Positions 5,946 to 8,638 of a stretch of DNA of 8,638 nt are shown here, piece after piece. The notes beneath the pieces are model-generated. The model was not told the origin of the DNA. It saw only the letters and a program-made list of their open reading frames with translations, and searched no databases. Source of the DNA: Nitriliruptorales bacterium (GTDB taxonomy: Bacteria > Actinomycetota > Nitriliruptoria > Euzebyales > Egibacteraceae); NCBI GenBank assembly GCA_007119305.1, contig SKPY01000395.1:1-8638 (forward strand). The letters are read 5' to 3'. The translations under genes and the position numbers were made by a program. Numbering within the stretch: the stretch's first letter is position 1; every line of letters starts with the position of its first letter.

Positions 5946-6425
5946 ATGCAGAAGATCACCCCGTGCCTGTGGTTCGACACGCAAGCCGAGGAGGCCGCCG
6001 AGTTCTACACGTCGGTCTTCGACAACTCGAAGATCCTCGAGGTCGCCCGCCACGGCGAGGCCGGGCCTGGCCCGGAGGGCTCGGCCATGGTCGTGCGCTT
6101 TGCCTTGGACGGGCAGGAGTTCGTCGGGTTGAACGGCGGCCCGCTGTTCACGTTCGACGAGGCGGTCTCGTTCCAGATCGACTGCACCGATCAGGCCGAG
6201 GTCGACTACTACTGGGATCGGCTGTCGGAGGGCGGCGAGGAGGGCCAGTGCGGGTGGCTCAAGGACCGCTTCGGCTTGTCCTGGCAGGTCATCCCCGCGC
6301 GGCTCATCGAGCTGCTCGGTGACCCCGACCCAGCGGTGGCGGAGCGGGCCACGCGGGCCATGTTCGAGATGCGCAAGATCGACATCGCCGCTGTCGAGAA
6401 GGCCGCGTTGGGCGCCCCTGCGTGA
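5946..6425 (+). CDS. VOC family protein (PF06983, 3-demethylubiquinone methyltransferase-like / PhnB-like)
   Basis: This 159-residue protein is a single vicinal-oxygen-chelate domain of the PF06983 type. Characteristic blocks are ITPCLWFDTQAEEAAEFYTS at 4-23, FALDGQEFVGLNGGPLFTF at 52-70, VSFQIDCTDQAEVDYYWDRL at 74-93, CGWLKDRFGLSWQVIP at 102-117, and a C-terminal AMFEMRKIDIAAVEKA at 138-153. Length and motif order match the family. Despite the Pfam name, most members have no shown methyltransferase activity; a metal-dependent or ligand-binding role is all that can be inferred. The ATG at 5946 is chosen because of GGAGG 8 bases upstream and because the family begins with ITPFLWF; a frame extension to 5919 lacks support. 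It stands 102 bases before the next gene on the same strand. Confidence 0.9.
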   Translation: MQKITPCLWFDTQAEEAAEFYTSVFDNSKILEVARHGEAGPGPEGSAMVVRFALDGQEFVGLNGGPLFTFDEAVSFQIDCTDQAEVDYYWDRLSEGGEEGQCGWLKDRFGLSWQVIPARLIELLGDPDPAVAERATRAMFEMRKIDIAAVEKAALGAPA

Positions 6426-6514
6426 GGGCGCCGATGCTGCGACGTCGTTCGCCCGCACCGCTTCCCGCTCCCGCTCACGGCCCAGGCGGCCACGGGAGCG
6501 CTGACGCCGCGGGC

Positions 6515-6527
6515 TACCATCGCCCGG
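6515..6527 (+). promoter_or_regulatory. Candidate leaderless -10 box of the tandem-GNAT gene
   Basis: TACCAT at 6515-6520 is followed by exactly 7 bases and then the ATG at 6528. No Shine-Dalgarno sequence is visible in the preceding 20 bases, and no clear -35. The gene may therefore be transcribed separately from the VOC gene upstream. Confidence 0.4.
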
Positions 6528-7472
6528 ATGGAGCGGGAGGCGACGATCCGGCACGCGACCTGGGACGACCTCGCGCCCGTCGCGGCCTTGTTCGCCGCCC
6601 GCGACACCGCGCGGCACGGCCGTCCTGAGCTGAGCGCGGAGGAGCTCGCCCACGACTGGGGCACCGAGGGCTTCGCGCTCGCCTCCGACGCGTGGCTCGC
6701 CCAGGCCACCGACGGCACGGTGCTCGCCTACGCGGACCTGCTCCCCGACCACCCGGGGACGTGGGCGTACGAGATCGCGCTGCACCCCGCCGACGAGCAC
6801 ATCGAGCTCGAACGCACCCTGCGGGCACGAGTCGAGCAGCGCGCGGCCGCCGCAGCGGCCGCAGGCGGGCTCGCAGAGGCGCGGCTGCGCGCCTTCCTGC
6901 CCAGTCACGAGCGGGCCGCCCTGGACCGGCTTCGAGGCGACGGCTACCGGTTCGTCTGCGCGTTCCTGCGCATGCGGCTCGACGCCGACGCGCCTGCCCC
7001 CGCCCAGCCGTGGCCGGCCGGGGTGCAGGCGGCGGAGTTCGATCCCGAGCGCGACGCCGAAGCGGTGCACGCCGTGCTCGCCGAGGCGTTCGAGGACCAC
7101 GTCGACGTCGGCGGGCCCGGCTCGTACGCGCAGTGGCGGCGCGAGGTCCTGGGCCATCCCCGGTTGGAGCCTGCCCTCTGGGTGCTCGCGCGCGAGGGTG
7201 AGCGGCTCGTCGGCGCGGTCGTGGCCTTCCCGGAGGACGGCTACGGGTGGGTCAAGGCGCTGGGCGTGCTACGGGCCGCGCGCGGCCGGGGCATCGCCGC
7301 GGCGCTGCTGGGCGAGGCGATCCGCCGCCTGCGCGCCCACGGGCTCGCGGCCGTCGAGCTCGGCGTCGACGCCGCGAGCCCCACCGGCGCGACCCGCCTC
7401 TACGAGCGCGCCGGCATGCGCCTCGTGCGCCGCACCGACGTCTACGAGAAGCGCGTCCCGGCGAGGGCCTAG
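6528..7472 (+). CDS. Two-domain GNAT acetyltransferase (MshD-like layout)
   Basis: The 314-residue protein has two GNAT domains in tandem. The N-terminal one (about 4-150) keeps the opening IRHATWDDLAPVAALFAARD, a central strand pair and DRLRGDGYRFVCAFLRMRL at 133-151, but its acetyl-CoA loop is not recognisable. The C-terminal one (about 165-312) is complete: AEFDPERDAEAVHAVLAEAF, a VKALGVLRAARGRGIAAALL motif at 242-261 with the R-G-x-G-I/A loop, and VDAASPTGATRLYERAGM at 280-297. This pattern of a degenerate first and active second domain occurs in mycothiol synthase MshD and in many related actinobacterial enzymes of unknown substrate. MshD identity is not claimed. The start is fixed by the first domain and the TACCAT box. 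The following 47 bases hold no good terminator. Confidence 0.85.
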   Translation: MEREATIRHATWDDLAPVAALFAARDTARHGRPELSAEELAHDWGTEGFALASDAWLAQATDGTVLAYADLLPDHPGTWAYEIALHPADEHIELERTLRARVEQRAAAAAAAGGLAEARLRAFLPSHERAALDRLRGDGYRFVCAFLRMRLDADAPAPAQPWPAGVQAAEFDPERDAEAVHAVLAEAFEDHVDVGGPGSYAQWRREVLGHPRLEPALWVLAREGERLVGAVVAFPEDGYGWVKALGVLRAARGRGIAAALLGEAIRRLRAHGLAAVELGVDAASPTGATRLYERAGMRLVRRTDVYEKRVPARA

Positions 7473-7519
7473 TCGAGAAGCGCGGCTGCTCCACACCTGT
7501 GGGTGCGGCCTCGGGTGCG

Positions 7520-7800
7520 TCAGCGGGCTGCCGACGGCTCGCTGAGGCGGTGCACCCCGGCGGCCCCGAGGGGCGTGAGCTGGACGCTGCCGCCGCGCTC
7601 GTGGTTGTACCCCCACTCGTCTGCGACCGTCTCGACGCCCTCGAGACGCAGCGCCCCGAGGTCGGCGAAGGCGGCGCAGATGTGCCGCACGTCACGGCCG
7701 AGGTGGTCGCGGTGGCGCGCGAACTGCCGCGCGCGACCGCCACGCACTGCTCGTAGCCGGGCGTGCCGCCGCAGTCCTCGGGCGGAAGGCGGTGAGGCCG
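7520..7800 (-). pseudogene. Remnant of a pRiA4b ORF-3-like gene, 5'-truncated and frameshifted
   Basis: On the minus strand, 7746-7800 encodes GRPHRLPPEDCGGTPGYEQ, which carries the P-P-E-D-C-G-G-x-x-G-Y signature of plasmid pRiA4b ORF-3-family proteins (function unknown). The large beta-rich N-terminal domain that should precede it is absent: past about 7800 the sequence belongs to the plus-strand Uma2 gene. After a change of frame near 7740, a 75-codon frame from 7747 to the stop at 7520 reads FADLGALRLEGVETVADEWG and then VQLTPLGAAGVHRL, similar to the winged-helix-like tail ends (L-T-P-L-G) of larger actinobacterial proteins. Whether both parts came from one gene is inferred. The shift again fits loss of one base. 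It is convergent with the tandem-GNAT gene. Confidence 0.5.
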
Positions 7801-8237
7801 ACCCCGCCCGGCCCGCACGCGCTCGCCGCCAGCCGGCTGACGGTCCGGCTCGCCCACGCGCTCCCGGCCGGCCTCGAGGTGATCGGCACGTCGTGGGACT
7901 GGGTGCTCCGCCGGCGGCCGCTGCTCGTCCGCCAGCCCGACGTGGTCGTGGTCACCGCCGAGCAGGCGCTGGCGGCCCGGCTGACCGAGCCGCCGTTGCT
8001 TGCGGTGGAGATCCTGACCCGGCGTCCCGGGAGCGCGACCTGGTGACCAAGCGCGGCGAGTACGCCGAGGCGGGGCTCCCCTGGTACTGGGTCGTCGCCC
8101 TCGAGCCGCCGGAGATCCTCGTGCTGCGCAACTCCGGCGGCGCGTTCGTGGAGCACGCCTCGGCCGCCGGGGCCGAGCGGCTCACGCTCGGCGAGCCCGT
8201 TGCGGTCGGGCTGCGGCCGACGGACCTGGCCACCTAG
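7792..8237 (+). pseudogene. Second Uma2-family gene, 5'-truncated with one frameshift
   Basis: Two frames together give a Uma2-family protein. The first, from a GTG at 7792, reads PHALAASRLTVRLAHALPAG, then LEVIGTSWDWVL, RQPDVVVV (PD aspartate) and PPLLAVEIL (the E-x motif), and stops at 8044-8046. The second continues as SRERDLVTKRGEYAEAGLPW then YWVVALEPPEILVL (the D-x-x-x-K block and the YW-V strand) to the TAG at 8235-8237. Adding one C to the CCC run at 8018-8020 would join them as EILTP-ASRERD, exactly the family sequence. The usual first 25-30 residues with the Y-E-L-V-D-G-E block are missing, and no good ribosome binding site precedes 7792. It is not a close copy of the Uma2 pseudogene at 1777-2335. 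Confidence 0.7.
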
Positions 8238-8272
8238 CCCCGGACCAGCTCTGCCGGCGCGCCCGCCGGAGG

Positions 8273-8638
8273 CTATAGCCCCGCGCGGTCGAGGCGGGCC
8301 ATCAGGTTGCGGCGGCGCTTGTAGCCGGCACGGAGCTCGGCGACGAGGGCACGGAACTCCCCCGCCCGCCCCGCCCGCTCGCAGAGCGGCGCGAGCGTGC
8401 GCAGGGTGTCGACGACCTCGTCGTAGGCGTCGTTGCGAGCCGGCTGCAGCACGCGGTCGAGCCGCCGGCGGTACACGTCGATCGCGTCGTCGGGATGCGC
8501 GTCGGCGCGCAGCTCGGCCAGCTGCAGCCACAGCGCCTCGGAGCAGCCGTGCGCCTGCGCCTCGGCCCACGCCTGCTCGTCCTCGCCGTCGTCGAGCAGC
8601 AGCGCGACGAGCAGCGACCCCGGGGGCTGCCACCAGGA
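8273..8638 (-). CDS. C-terminal part of a SWIM-zinc-finger-type or related helical protein, cut by the window edge
   Basis: The minus-strand frame is open from the window edge to a TAG at 8273-8275, 121 codons, with no damage. The residues are helix-rich: EDEQAWAEAQAHGCSEALWL, ELRADAHPDDAIDVYRRRLD, YDEVVDTLRTLAPLCERAGR and finally EFRALVAELRAGYKRRRNLM followed by ARLDRAGL. The ending L-x-x-L-R-x-x-Y/H-x-R-R-x-x-L-M-x-x-L-D-x-A-G-L is typical of actinobacterial SWIM-zinc-finger proteins and related TPR-like proteins. The zinc finger itself would lie outside the window, so the name rests on the C-terminus only. It is tail-to-tail with the Uma2 remnant, 35 bases apart. Confidence 0.65.
   Translation of the reverse strand, partial: SWWQPPGSLLVALLLDDGEDEQAWAEAQAHGCSEALWLQLAELRADAHPDDAIDVYRRRLDRVLQPARNDAYDEVVDTLRTLAPLCERAGRAGEFRALVAELRAGYKRRRNLMARLDRAGL

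Noticed and set aside
4944..7157. Very long minus-strand open frame of 737 codons
   Set aside because: It is antisense to the VOC and tandem-GNAT genes, overlaps the real minus-strand GNAT gene in another frame, and is dominated by Arg, Gly and Ala. Long shadow frames are expected at this GC content.
7692..8633. Minus-strand open frame of 313 codons at the right end
   Set aside because: It is a shadow of the partial minus-strand gene (another frame) and of the Uma2 remnant, with Arg/Ala-rich composition.
1..8638. CRISPR array, tRNA, rRNA or transposase
   Set aside because: No regularly spaced repeats, no tRNA-like cloverleaf or rRNA sequence and no transposase motif or terminal inverted repeats were seen by eye on either strand.

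Overview
The window is high-GC bacterial DNA, most likely from an actinobacterium (inference, genus not resolved). The gene content fits: a PxKF-domain secreted protein, a lone actinobacterial-type gas vesicle GvpA, a tandem-GNAT (MshD-like) protein, the C-terminus of a SWIM-zinc-finger-type protein, and several genes whose -10 box sits only 6-7 bases before the start codon, as in leaderless transcripts. It reads as an accessory region with several decayed or truncated genes among intact ones.

Layout, left to right. At 1-112 there may be the 5' end of a minus-strand gene. Positions 280-538 hold a long, hairpin-rich leader before a secreted PxKF-domain protein (539-1426), which is closed by a strong terminator (1446-1479). 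Positions 1777-2335 are a Uma2-family nuclease pseudogene with one stop codon and two frameshifts. Positions 2380-2554 are a truncated copy of the 3' third of an acetyltransferase gene whose intact version lies at 5359-5868. Two VapBC-like toxin-antitoxin modules follow: an intact-looking pair at 2620-3299, then a second pair at 3650-4140 whose toxin appears to have lost the middle of its PIN domain. In both pairs the toxin start overlaps the antitoxin stop as GTGA.

From 4319 come a metal-dependent cyclase/kynurenine formamidase-like hydrolase (4319-4963) and an orphan gvpA-like gene (from 5005) whose stop codon seems lost, so its frame runs on antisense through the acetyltransferase gene. 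A minus-strand GNAT acetyltransferase (5359-5868) faces away from a PF06983-type VOC protein (5946-6425), which is followed by a two-domain GNAT protein (6528-7472).

The right end is again degraded: a pRiA4b ORF-3-like remnant on the minus strand (about 7520-7800) meets, head to head, a 5'-truncated and frameshifted second Uma2 gene (7792-8237). The window ends in the C-terminal 121 codons of a minus-strand gene (8273-8638).

No single pathway links these genes. The toxin-antitoxin modules, Uma2 remnants and gene fragments suggest a plastic region. Most of the frameshifts look like loss of one base, so real decay and base-level assembly error both need to be considered. All family assignments come from recognising motifs by eye; no database search was run.
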